A stretch of DNA of 64,000 nt, taken from an uncultured Algibacter sp. Lineage in GTDB: Bacteria > Bacteroidota > Bacteroidia > Flavobacteriales > Flavobacteriaceae. The stretch covers positions 310,001-374,000 of the forward strand of contig NZ_CANMAU010000003.1 in the NCBI RefSeq assembly GCF_947495925.1, in the 5' to 3' direction. The notes under the pieces were generated by a model. It was given only the letters and a program-made list of their open reading frames with translations. It ran no database searches and was not told the origin of the DNA. Positions 35,397-43,556 of this stretch are shown here, piece by piece; within the stretch, counting starts at the first letter, position 1; every line of letters begins with the position of its first letter. A program made the translations under genes and the position numbers.

Positions 35397-35943
35397 GATA
35401 GACTTCTGGAATAGGATTATCTTTTGATTCTTGTGACCAATATATATTTATAATCCACCAGCGCTTACCATCATTTAGAAGCTGAATACTGTTTATGCCG
35501 CGCATAAATGGTTCTTCATCTGATTCAGTATGAAAAGATTCATAAGAGCTAAAAATATGGGCAATACTTCCAAAATACTCAACGCGCCTTAAAATTTCTT
35601 TTTCATAAAATCCGTTAGATTGAAACCATTTGGTCGCTTCTTTAATATATTCATCAGGAGACATGTAATTAACCTGATAGATTCCAGCTTTGTTTTTTCC
35701 AGATGGAATTAATTTGGCGTTTGGTTTGAATAAATATTTGAATTGCTTCCAGTTTCTTTTAGCTCCTTTTTTTCCAGAAATGGTGCTATATAGCGTTTTT
35801 ATTATGTTGTCCATGGTAAGAACAACAGTGCTGTCCACTGCAAAAACTTCAGGGGATTCAGGTACGCTTGTATTCGTTTTTTTTTGGGTATGCCCTAAAA
35901 AGAAAACTAAAAAGAGTATAATGAGAAGAAGCCTTTTTTGCAT
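35386..35943 (-). CDS. Exported protein, possible NTF2-like fold, function unknown
   Basis: The 185-residue protein has a signal peptide (about 1-19, ending LGHTQ). The mature part, with helix-rich beginnings (TMDNIIKTLYSTISGKK) and later beta strands (HIFSSYESFHTESD, GINSIQLLNDGKRWWIINIYW), looks like the NTF2/SnoaL cone fold, where a C-terminal W-x-I-x-x-Y strand is common. A binding or enzymatic role cannot be chosen. It lies between pcm and smpB and converges on pcm. Confidence 0.65.
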   Translation of the reverse strand: MQKRLLLIILFLVFFLGHTQKKTNTSVPESPEVFAVDSTVVLTMDNIIKTLYSTISGKKGAKRNWKQFKYLFKPNAKLIPSGKNKAGIYQVNYMSPDEYIKEATKWFQSNGFYEKEILRRVEYFGSIAHIFSSYESFHTESDEEPFMRGINSIQLLNDGKRWWIINIYWSQESKDNPIPEVYLKR

Positions 35944-35998
35944 TATTAAAATTTTAATATTTGGTATAATCGATATAACGTAAGAACTGAAACTAATA

Positions 35999-36457
35999 TT
36001 ATTTATAGGCTTTTTTTATTCTATCTAAATCTCGTTTATTATCTCTGTCTTTAATGGTTTCGCGTTTATCAAAAAGCTTTTTACCCTTGGCTAGAGCAAT
36101 ATCTAATTTTGCATATCCTTTATCATTAATGAATAAACGCAGCGGTATTATAGTTAATCCAGTGTTTTGAACTTCTTTATTTAATTTCTTAAGTTCTTTT
36201 CTGTTTAATAAAAGTTTGCGCACCGCTTTAGGTTTGTGGTTGTAGTAATTTCCAAAGGCATATTCCTGAATCGTCATGTTAATTACAAAAAGTTCGCCTT
36301 GTTCATTAAATTCACAAAAACTTTCTGCTATTGATGCTTTACTACTTCTAATAGATTTTATTTCAGTACCCGTTAAAACAATTCCAGCGACGTACTTATC
36401 TAAAATTTCATATTGAAACCTAGCTTTTTTATTCTGTATGTTAATATTCTTTTGCAT
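35999..36457 (-). CDS. smpB: SsrA-binding protein SmpB
   Basis: SmpB delivers tmRNA to stalled ribosomes. The ATG at 36455-36457 gives 152 residues (MQKNINIQNKKARFQYEIL); a TTG three codons upstream is the only alternative. Conserved elements are GIVLTGTEIKSIRSSKASI, with the tmRNA-binding residues, and the basic C-terminal tail GKKLFDKRETIKDRD ending in KKAYK. The promoter box TAGTTTTG ends six bases before the ATG, which predicts a leaderless mRNA. No tmRNA gene is visible nearby. Confidence 0.96.
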   Translation of the reverse strand: MQKNINIQNKKARFQYEILDKYVAGIVLTGTEIKSIRSSKASIAESFCEFNEQGELFVINMTIQEYAFGNYYNHKPKAVRKLLLNRKELKKLNKEVQNTGLTIIPLRLFINDKGYAKLDIALAKGKKLFDKRETIKDRDNKRDLDRIKKAYK

Positions 36458-36463
36458 GAGTGA

Positions 36464-36498
36464 CAAAACTACATAAATTTAGGAAGTTTCATTTTCAA
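36464..36498 (-). promoter_or_regulatory. smpB promoter, -7 box 6 bases before the ATG
   Basis: On the minus strand TTG (36498-36496) precedes TAGTTTTG (36471-36464) by 24 bases, one more than the usual range. The -7 box ends six bases upstream of the smpB start codon. Confidence 0.45.
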
Positions 36499-36612
36499 AA
36501 TGAGTAGATTCCGAAAATAAAGTAGTGTAACGATGGTTTTATTTCATTTTCATAAAGTTTTGAGGTATTCATTATATGAATTGTAATTCTATTTGATAAA
36601 ACTTAATTTTTA

Positions 36613-36642
36613 TTGCCACACAACAAAACATTCGTATTTTTG
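36613..36642 (+). promoter_or_regulatory. Promoter of lpdA
   Basis: TTG (36613-36615) is followed after 19 bases by TATTTTTG (36635-36642), a full Bacteroidota promoter match. The leader to the ATG at 36685 is about 36 bases. Confidence 0.65.
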
Positions 36643-36684
36643 ATATTCTATATTTAAAATCACAATTCAAAATAAAATATTGAT

Positions 36685-38085
36685 ATGAATTCATATGATG
36701 TAGCCGTAATAGGTTCGGGTCCTGGAGGGTATGTGGCAGCGATACGTTGTGCACAATTAGGCATGAAAACTGCCATTATAGAGAAGTATTCAACATTGGG
36801 GGGTACTTGCTTAAATGTAGGTTGTATTCCTAGTAAAGCACTTCTTGATTCTTCGCATCATTATGAAGATGCTGTAAAGCATTTTGAAGAACATGGAATT
36901 GACATTCCGGGAGATGTTAAGGTGAATCTAGAAAAAATGATTGCTAGAAAGCAAGCTGTTGTAGATCAAACTACTGGAGGGATTGATTTCTTAATGAAGA
37001 AGAATAAAATTGATGTTTATCAAGGTTTAGGTAGTTTTAAAGATGCCACTCATATTAATATAGCGGGGGACGAATCTATTGAAATAGAGGCTAAAAACAC
37101 GATTATAGCAACTGGAAGTAAGCCTTCAAGTTTACCTTTTATAAATATTGATAAAGAGCGTGTTATAACTTCAACTGAAGCCTTGAAATTAAAAGAGATT
37201 CCGAAGCACTTGGTTGTTATTGGTGGAGGTGTTATAGGTCTTGAGTTAGGTCAGGTTTATAGACGATTAGGATCGGAGGTTACCGTTGTAGAATATATGG
37301 ATAGAATTATCCCTACTATGGATAAAGGCTTATCTAAAGAACTGAATAAAGTTTTTAAGAAGGCGAAGTTCAAAATGAATGTATCTCACAAAGTAAAATC
37401 TGTTGAGCGTGTGGGTGATGAAGTGATTATTAAGGCAGATAATAAAAAAGGTGAAGAAGTAGAAATTAAAGGCGATTATTGTTTAGTATCTGTTGGGCGC
37501 CGTCCATATACTGATGGATTAAATATGGAAGCAGCAGGCGTAAAATTAAATGATAGAGGGCAAGTAGAAGTTAATGATCATTTACAAACAAGTGCTTCTA
37601 ATATTTATGCTATTGGAGATGTTGTAACAGGAGCAATGTTGGCTCATAAAGCTGAAGAAGAAGGTGTTTTTGTTGCTGAAACTATTGCAGGCCAAAAACC
37701 ACATATTGATTATAATTTAATACCTGGAGTTGTTTACACATGGCCAGAAGTTGCTGCGGTTGGTAAAACAGAAGAGCAGCTTAAAGAAGCTGGTGTAGCT
37801 TATAAAACAGGGTCATTTCCAATGCGTGCTTTAGGTAGAAGTAGAGCTAGTATGGATTTAGACGGGTTTGTTAAAATTCTAGCTGATAAAACTACTGATG
37901 AAATTTTAGGTGTACATATGATTGGTGCTCGTGCTGCAGATATGATTGCTGAAGCCGTTGTAGCAATGGAATATAGAGCGAGTGCGGAAGATGTTTCAAG
38001 AATGTCTCATGCTCATCCTACGTTTACAGAAGCCATTAAAGAGGCCGCATTAGCAGCCACTGAAGATAGAGCACTGCATATTTAG
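36685..38085 (+). CDS. lpdA: Dihydrolipoyl dehydrogenase
   Basis: The 466-residue flavoenzyme reoxidises dihydrolipoamide in the pyruvate, 2-oxoglutarate or branched-chain dehydrogenase complexes, or in glycine cleavage. The FAD motif is GSGPGGYVAAIRCAQ (about 10-24). The redox disulfide is in GGTCLNVGCIPSK (about 41-53), the NAD motif is GGGVIGLELG, and the C-terminal catalytic histidine is in HAHPTFTEAI. All are intact. It is a single-gene unit with its own promoter and terminator; the E1 and E2 partners are not in this window. Confidence 0.97.
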   Translation: MNSYDVAVIGSGPGGYVAAIRCAQLGMKTAIIEKYSTLGGTCLNVGCIPSKALLDSSHHYEDAVKHFEEHGIDIPGDVKVNLEKMIARKQAVVDQTTGGIDFLMKKNKIDVYQGLGSFKDATHINIAGDESIEIEAKNTIIATGSKPSSLPFINIDKERVITSTEALKLKEIPKHLVVIGGGVIGLELGQVYRRLGSEVTVVEYMDRIIPTMDKGLSKELNKVFKKAKFKMNVSHKVKSVERVGDEVIIKADNKKGEEVEIKGDYCLVSVGRRPYTDGLNMEAAGVKLNDRGQVEVNDHLQTSASNIYAIGDVVTGAMLAHKAEEEGVFVAETIAGQKPHIDYNLIPGVVYTWPEVAAVGKTEEQLKEAGVAYKTGSFPMRALGRSRASMDLDGFVKILADKTTDEILGVHMIGARAADMIAEAVVAMEYRASAEDVSRMSHAHPTFTEAIKEAALAATEDRALHI

Positions 38086-38101
38086 AAAAGTGTAATAAAA
38101 C

Positions 38102-38130
38102 AAAAAAGCAGCCACTAGGCTGCTTTTTTG
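38102..38130. terminator. Bidirectional terminator between lpdA and the efflux operon
   Basis: AAAAAAGCAGCC pairs perfectly with GGCTGCTTTTTT around ACTA. The T run on each side serves both converging transcripts. Confidence 0.88.
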
Positions 38131-38141
38131 TTTTTGATATT

Positions 38142-39512
38142 TTATTGTTGTTCCATTTCCCAGCCGCCACCAAGAGCTTGGTACAATTGTATGATTGAAA
38201 GTATTTCCTGTTGGAGGGCAGCAGAAGCTCTTAATTCAGAATTAAACTGAGACTCTTGTAACGTTAGAACCTCCAAATAGCTTGTTAAACCACCATCGTA
38301 TCTTACCCATGATAATTGAGCAGCTTTTGTAGCTAATTCCATTTGCTCATTACGCAAAAGATACTCTTTATTAAATGTATTTTGAGCAATCATAGCATCT
38401 TCTACTTCTTTGATGGCTGAAAGATAAGTTAGCTGATAATTGTATAATAAGGCTTCGGTTTTAGTTTTTTCTATTTCTATGCCTGTTTCAATTCTTCCAC
38501 CATTAAAAATAGGTCCTAATAATTGAGCACCCAAATCAGCAAAAAGAGATGTGGGATTTAATAATTGGCTTCCCATATTCAAACTAATGGTCAATGATGG
38601 ATATTTTAAGGCTTCAGCGACTCCTATTTTTATGGTTTGAGCTTCCAGTTGGCGTTCGGCTTGCAGCACGTCAGGTCTTCTGCTTATTAATTCTGAAGGT
38701 ACTCCAGTAGGGACTTCAGGTAAATAAATTTGTTCCGCTAAAGGGAGACCTCTTTCAATATCTTGAGGTGTTGTGCCTAATAAAACACTAATGCCATTTT
38801 CAAGTTGAACTCTCGATCTGTTTAGAGCAGTGATTGTGGCCTGGGCTTCTATGAGTTGAATTTTAGATTGCGATAAATCTACTTCGTTCACAAAACCACC
38901 ATCATAACGCGCTTGCATGATGTTGTAGTTTTCATTAAAGTTTTTAGCTGTTTTTTGAGATATGAGAAGTCTGTTATCTAAATCTCGAAGAGATATGTAG
39001 GCGATAGCTACAGAGGTTATGATACTTATTTTTAAAGATTTAAAACCTTCTTCGGTGGCTAAATATTGTTGTAAAGCCACATCATTTTGACTTCTAATCC
39101 TGCCCCAAAGATCCACAGTATATGAGGCATTAACTCCAGCATTAATAGAATTTTTGAAATCTGATGAATTCGAATTTGTTACTGAAGAGGCACCCGCGAA
39201 ATAATTTACACTTGGGTATAAATCGGATTTGGACAATTCAAAATATAAATAAGATTCTTTTAAACGTGCAAGCCCTTCATTTATACTTTTGTTATTCGTT
39301 ATAGCCTTATTGATTAAATCTACTAAAACGGGGTCTTTAAATAATTCCCACCATGGGATGTTAGCAATAGATTCATCACTTGAAGTGTCTTGTCTAAAAT
39401 GAGTAGGTAAGTCTTGTTCCTCCCTAACATAGTCTTTGCCAACTTTACAGGATGTAAAAACTAAAATTGAAACAACAATAATCGCTATAATAGTAAATTT
39501 GCCTAGTCTCAT
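38142..39512 (-). CDS. TolC-family outer-membrane efflux lipoprotein (NodT-like)
   Basis: The 456-residue protein has a lipoprotein signal (VFTSC at about 18-22). Two repeats of the outer-membrane efflux protein domain follow, with long helices and motifs such as AVTSYISL-like segments, ARYDGGFVNEVDLSQ and its repeat-partner VRYDGGLTSYLEVLT. The SRRPDVLQAERQL segment is characteristic of the NodT/OprM lipoprotein branch. It forms the outer-membrane channel of a tripartite exporter. Its ATG overlaps the stop of the DUF2955 gene by four bases, and it is the last gene of the operon that starts near 42124. Confidence 0.95.
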   Translation of the reverse strand: MRLGKFTIIAIIVVSILVFTSCKVGKDYVREEQDLPTHFRQDTSSDESIANIPWWELFKDPVLVDLINKAITNNKSINEGLARLKESYLYFELSKSDLYPSVNYFAGASSVTNSNSSDFKNSINAGVNASYTVDLWGRIRSQNDVALQQYLATEEGFKSLKISIITSVAIAYISLRDLDNRLLISQKTAKNFNENYNIMQARYDGGFVNEVDLSQSKIQLIEAQATITALNRSRVQLENGISVLLGTTPQDIERGLPLAEQIYLPEVPTGVPSELISRRPDVLQAERQLEAQTIKIGVAEALKYPSLTISLNMGSQLLNPTSLFADLGAQLLGPIFNGGRIETGIEIEKTKTEALLYNYQLTYLSAIKEVEDAMIAQNTFNKEYLLRNEQMELATKAAQLSWVRYDGGLTSYLEVLTLQESQFNSELRASAALQQEILSIIQLYQALGGGWEMEQQ

Positions 39513-40549
39513 TGTAATTTCAATTTTCTGTTTGATTTAAAATGGGCGATAATTCTAAAAGCTATCACCACATACAATACGGCTATTGAAATTTGAACAA
39601 CTCTTGTCCAAACTTCCGAACCAGCTTCAGAATCTGACGAGGTAACAGATCCTAAGATTAATAGAAATGTAGAAAAGCCCGTGCCAAAAATAGGTGCTAG
39701 TTTGCTCTTTGAGAATAGCTTACTTCCAAAAATAAAGCCGACGCATAAAGTGAGTAATAGCATAAATACTAATAAAGGAACTACAACCAATAATTTGTAG
39801 GCGACAATGGCCATGATGCCTCCCAATATGTTTGCAACTATTAAAACAGCTCCAACTTTTGCATTTGCAAGGGCTGGATTCATCGATAAAATCCCAATAA
39901 ATATTAATATTAATAAGCCTCCAGATAATTTAAAAATGAAGAATAAAAACAAAACTGGCAGTAGAATTAATAAAATATTTCTCGCATATAAAAAGCGATT
40001 CATCTCGTTGGATTCAGCATTGCTTTTTAATTTAACAAATACCTCATCTGCTTCAGACCAAGGAAACACCCAAAACACCAATTTGGTAAGTAAAACGGCC
40101 ATAAACGCATTCATTATTAAATTAATAGCTACAAAGCCACTAACCCCCTGTGGTTCTAATGATAACAATGGAATCACTAAAAGGCTAACTAAGGCAAATA
40201 ATTTAACCATGGTTGGTATTTTATTTGTGTAATACAACCATAAAATCCCTAAGCATATTAACGGCATAAAAACCAAGGGGTAGTCCTTAAAAAAGGAGCT
40301 AAATACATATGTGATTAAATTAATGATTATAAGTATTAGAATAAAAGTAGCACCTTGTTTTATTGTAATAGGTTTTGCGCCAGGTGCTATATAGCCTATA
40401 GCTAAGACTGTAGTTAAATATGACAGCGGGTAGTCTAGTATCGAGCTTATAAATAAAATAAAGGTTATTCCAAGTACATATCGCATTAAGGGTTTTGAAT
40501 CTAACCAGTTATATTTAGAAATCGATAAGTAAGCTAATTTACCTAGCAT
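39509..40549 (-). CDS. DUF2955 (FUSC-like) inner-membrane protein of an efflux system
   Basis: The ATG at 40547-40549 gives 346 residues; the TTG at 40588 would extend it into the HlyD gene. The protein has about ten membrane segments and the DUF2955 opening LMRYVLGITFILFISS followed by YLTTVLAIGYIAPGAKP. The family resembles half-length fusaric-acid-resistance/AaeB transporters and is found beside HlyD adaptors. Overlap of 11 bases with the HlyD gene and four with the TolC gene shows tight coupling, so it is the probable inner-membrane component of this exporter. The exported compound is unknown. Confidence 0.78.
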   Translation of the reverse strand: MLGKLAYLSISKYNWLDSKPLMRYVLGITFILFISSILDYPLSYLTTVLAIGYIAPGAKPITIKQGATFILILIIINLITYVFSSFFKDYPLVFMPLICLGILWLYYTNKIPTMVKLFALVSLLVIPLLSLEPQGVSGFVAINLIMNAFMAVLLTKLVFWVFPWSEADEVFVKLKSNAESNEMNRFLYARNILLILLPVLFLFFIFKLSGGLLILIFIGILSMNPALANAKVGAVLIVANILGGIMAIVAYKLLVVVPLLVFMLLLTLCVGFIFGSKLFSKSKLAPIFGTGFSTFLLILGSVTSSDSEAGSEVWTRVVQISIAVLYVVIAFRIIAHFKSNRKLKLQ

Positions 40550-41678
40550 AAGATAGCCATGAATTAAATTTAATTCTGAAAGAACCAATAGCGTTTAGAA
40601 TCCAATTGTTGCCTGTATATGCCACAACATCAACTTGTCCTCCTAAACGAATAGGAAGTTTGTTAATGGTTTCGTTATCAAAACTAATTATAACAGGAAA
40701 ACGCTGCGGATCTCTAAGCCATGAGTTTTTGCTGTTTATATTTGGCAGTCCGCCCTTATTTGTTTGGTCTGAAGTAACGCCATAACCTAAGCTTCGTACG
40801 GTGCCCTCATAAACTTCACCTGGTGCAATATCGAAGGTGTATTTTACTGGATCTCCAACTTTTAAAAGCGACAGGTTGTTTTCTTTCATATCGGCTTGTA
40901 TCCAAACATCGGAGTGAGATATTAAAGTCGTTAATGGATGTCCGGCAGACGCAAAATACCCTAAATCAATATCAAAACTTTCAATGACCCCATCTGTTGG
41001 TGCGACTATGGCTGTAAAAGCTAAATCTAACTGTGCCTTTTCCAGATCTTGAATGGCTGCTCTTATTTTTGGATTATCGGGTCCTGAGTCTCCTAAAGAT
41101 TGTTTTGCTCTATCTAAATTAGCCTGAGAGGAGGCTACTTGTTCCGTGGCTTGCAGTAAGGCTGTTTCCGACTGGTCCTTATCAGATTCAGATAAGGCTC
41201 CAGCATTATCTCGCATCACTTTTTCTACACGGTTCCAATTTCGTTGTGCACGTTCTAGTTGAGCTTTGGCTACACCTAATTTTCCTGCTGCAGATTTTAC
41301 AGATGATGAACTTGCCGCAACAGATTGTATGGCGTTGTCTATGTTAGCTTCTGCTTTTAAAACAGCTATTTCAAAAGGGGATGGGTCAATTAAAAACAGA
41401 GTGTCCCCAGCTTTTACTTGGCTATGAAGTTTAATGCGAATATCAATAATGTTTCCTGAAACCCGAGAGGTTACAGGGGTTACTAAACCTTTTATCCTTG
41501 CTTGGTCTGTATATGGTGTATGTCTTTCAGATAAAATATACCACACAAAGAATAAGAGGGAAACAATTAATACAATTCTTGTTATTAGTTTTATAGGGCT
41601 CTTTTTCTCTTTTTTGGTTTGAACTTCTGCTTCCGTGAATTCTTTATCTACTGTTATAGGGTCTTTTTCTTCAGCCAT
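40539..41678 (-). CDS. HlyD/EmrA-type periplasmic adaptor protein
   Basis: The 379-residue protein has a cytoplasmic N-terminal tail (about 1-30), one membrane helix (about 31-47) and a lipoyl-like half motif (VTSRVSGNIIDIRIK ... VKAGDTLFLIDPSPFE). A helical hairpin rich in Ala/Gln follows (about 110-195), then the second lipoyl half (IVAPTDGVIESFDID) and a beta-barrel end. It links the DUF2955 inner-membrane protein to the TolC channel. The gene begins eight bases after a small K+ channel gene, placing the channel in the same operon. Confidence 0.94.
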   Translation of the reverse strand: MAEEKDPITVDKEFTEAEVQTKKEKKSPIKLITRIVLIVSLLFFVWYILSERHTPYTDQARIKGLVTPVTSRVSGNIIDIRIKLHSQVKAGDTLFLIDPSPFEIAVLKAEANIDNAIQSVAASSSSVKSAAGKLGVAKAQLERAQRNWNRVEKVMRDNAGALSESDKDQSETALLQATEQVASSQANLDRAKQSLGDSGPDNPKIRAAIQDLEKAQLDLAFTAIVAPTDGVIESFDIDLGYFASAGHPLTTLISHSDVWIQADMKENNLSLLKVGDPVKYTFDIAPGEVYEGTVRSLGYGVTSDQTNKGGLPNINSKNSWLRDPQRFPVIISFDNETINKLPIRLGGQVDVVAYTGNNWILNAIGSFRIKFNSWLSYAR

Positions 41679-41686
41679 ATTATAAA

Positions 41687-42124
41687 TTACCTTTTAAGCA
41701 TGTCTTTAATAGTTAATTGAAGGACAGAAAACATAATGGCAGTGGTCCAGCCTAATAGTAAAACGCCATCCATGGCTTCAAATCCAGCTAACATTCTATT
41801 TGCAGAACTAATGGTTATTTCGCCATAGCCAAGGGTTGTAAACGTGACTAACGAAAAGTAAATAGCCTTTTCGATACTTTCAAATTCAGTCACACCTGGT
41901 AAAATATAATATGTGAACCCCCAGATAATTGCTTCAATAAAGTTTAAGGTTAATAAAAAAATGGCAGTATATATTAGCAGCCAAACGTTTTTTGTGTTTA
42001 ATAAAAGGTTTTGTTTGTTTTGATACTTTTTAGCAAGGAATTTTACCCAGAAAAAGGTACCATAGCCATGAATTAAAATAGTAATTCCTATAATGAAACC
42101 CCCAATTGTTATATTTAATAGCAT
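41687..42124 (-). CDS. Small K+ channel pore protein (two or three membrane segments)
   Basis: The 145-residue protein has membrane segments at about 4-28, 48-70 and 115-138. A pore loop between the last two carries TFTTLGYGEI, a potassium selectivity filter of the TxGYG type. It resembles the minimal ion_channel (Kir/KcsA-like pore) family. It is the first gene of an operon coding for a HlyD adaptor, DUF2955 protein and TolC channel, which is an odd partnership: the channel may balance charge during export or set the signal for the system. No regulatory RCK domain is attached. Confidence 0.8.
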   Translation of the reverse strand: MLLNITIGGFIIGITILIHGYGTFFWVKFLAKKYQNKQNLLLNTKNVWLLIYTAIFLLTLNFIEAIIWGFTYYILPGVTEFESIEKAIYFSLVTFTTLGYGEITISSANRMLAGFEAMDGVLLLGWTTAIMFSVLQLTIKDMLKR

Positions 42125-42249
42125 AGAATGTGATTGTAATTCAAATATATGAATTCGAATTAAACTAGATGATAAAGTTTAAAATGGTTTTTGGGTTTGT
42201 AATTTATATTATTAATGAGATACTCCTGAGGATTTAATCTACTATTGCC

Positions 42250-43344
42250 TTAATTAAGATTGACCTGATATAATTGAATAGCTTGTTTTTTTCCTCGAAG
42301 CAATAAGTTTTTAACTTTAACAAGAGAAAGTTTATCATGTTTTTCTAATTTTTCAGCCAGTTCTTCAGAAATAAGAATTTTAGAATTAAGGCTATTACAT
42401 TCTTCCTGAATCCGAGCAGCAGTATTTAAAATATCACCTGTATAGATAAGCTCCTTTCGTATAATTCCAATATTGCCAACAGTAACCACCCCGGTATGGT
42501 AGCCTGCTTTAAACTCTGGAATTAAACCAAAACTGGTTATATAGTCATCTTTTTTGGAGTTTATGGTTTGGGTTATTTTACTAAAACAGCGCAAACAATT
42601 GTTTTTATACAACCCTTGTACTTCTGTCCAAGTCACCACAATTTCATCACCCACATATTGATAGACTTCTCCGGAGGTTTCTAAAATAGCGCTAGTCATA
42701 TCGGCATAATAGGCTTGTAATAACTCAAAATATTTTTGGTGTCCTAAGGATTCTGCAATACTAGTTGAAGATTTCATGTCTAAAAACATGAAAATCCGTG
42801 TTTCTTGTTTTGGTTTATGGTACTTTCCAAGATAATTAGATAATACATTTTCGCCAATATAATCTTTGATTTCGGAATAGAATAAGGCAATATCTAAAAT
42901 AATACCAATATATATAATAATACTCCAAAAGGAGAATTCTGTTATGAATGCATGCATGCTATTAATTACAACAGGAGCAAACAATGGAGCGTTATATAAG
43001 TAGGAGTTATTAACGAATGTTATGCTAATTAGAAAAATAAAAATAAAAAAAAGATAGAATAAGCTTTTAAGAATAAGTTTAGCCCAAAAAGAGGTTTGGT
43101 TAAATATTTTTTTGAACCAAAAAATTTCTATAACACCTTGTATGGTTCCCATAAAAAAACCTCCAAGGCTAATTGCGATTAAGGAGCTGCGCAGGCTATA
43201 TTTATTTCCAGTAGATGGGTAAAACGAGGTTTCTCCCATAATGCCATACTCTATCATTATATAAACTAAACCAAAGAACACCCAAATGATTCCAAATGAG
43301 AAAATCTGCTTAAAATAGTATTTGTGTAGGGGATTAAGTTTCAC
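42250..43344 (-). CDS. Membrane class III adenylate/guanylate cyclase
   Basis: The 364-residue protein begins at GTG (43342-43344). Residues 1-160 contain about four membrane helices. Residues about 180-360 form a class III nucleotide cyclase domain: the metal-binding aspartates are in FMFLDMKSSTSIAE and YQYVGDEIVVTW, and the conserved GDILNTAARIQEEC block is present. It therefore should make cAMP or cGMP in the cytoplasm under control of the membrane part. Substrate-determining residues cannot be judged safely by eye. It is monocistronic by spacing. No cyclic-nucleotide-binding protein is present in the window. Confidence 0.87.
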   Translation of the reverse strand: MKLNPLHKYYFKQIFSFGIIWVFFGLVYIMIEYGIMGETSFYPSTGNKYSLRSSLIAISLGGFFMGTIQGVIEIFWFKKIFNQTSFWAKLILKSLFYLFFIFIFLISITFVNNSYLYNAPLFAPVVINSMHAFITEFSFWSIIIYIGIILDIALFYSEIKDYIGENVLSNYLGKYHKPKQETRIFMFLDMKSSTSIAESLGHQKYFELLQAYYADMTSAILETSGEVYQYVGDEIVVTWTEVQGLYKNNCLRCFSKITQTINSKKDDYITSFGLIPEFKAGYHTGVVTVGNIGIIRKELIYTGDILNTAARIQEECNSLNSKILISEELAEKLEKHDKLSLVKVKNLLLRGKKQAIQLYQVNLN

Positions 43345-43556
43345 AAAGTAAAGATAGCTAAATGTCTATGATTTTGCTTCCTATTTAATGAAGAGCGAAG
43401 CTTTAAAAGATTAGCCTGATCATAAACTTAAAGTTGTTTTCTTGTTATTGTAATTTTTTTATTTTCATCGTCTATCTGGGATTCAATTCAGAGAAAAACC
43501 TTCTGAATTAAAGTTTGAATCTTGTTGAAGCTTAGGGGTGGTTAATTAAGTTTGTC

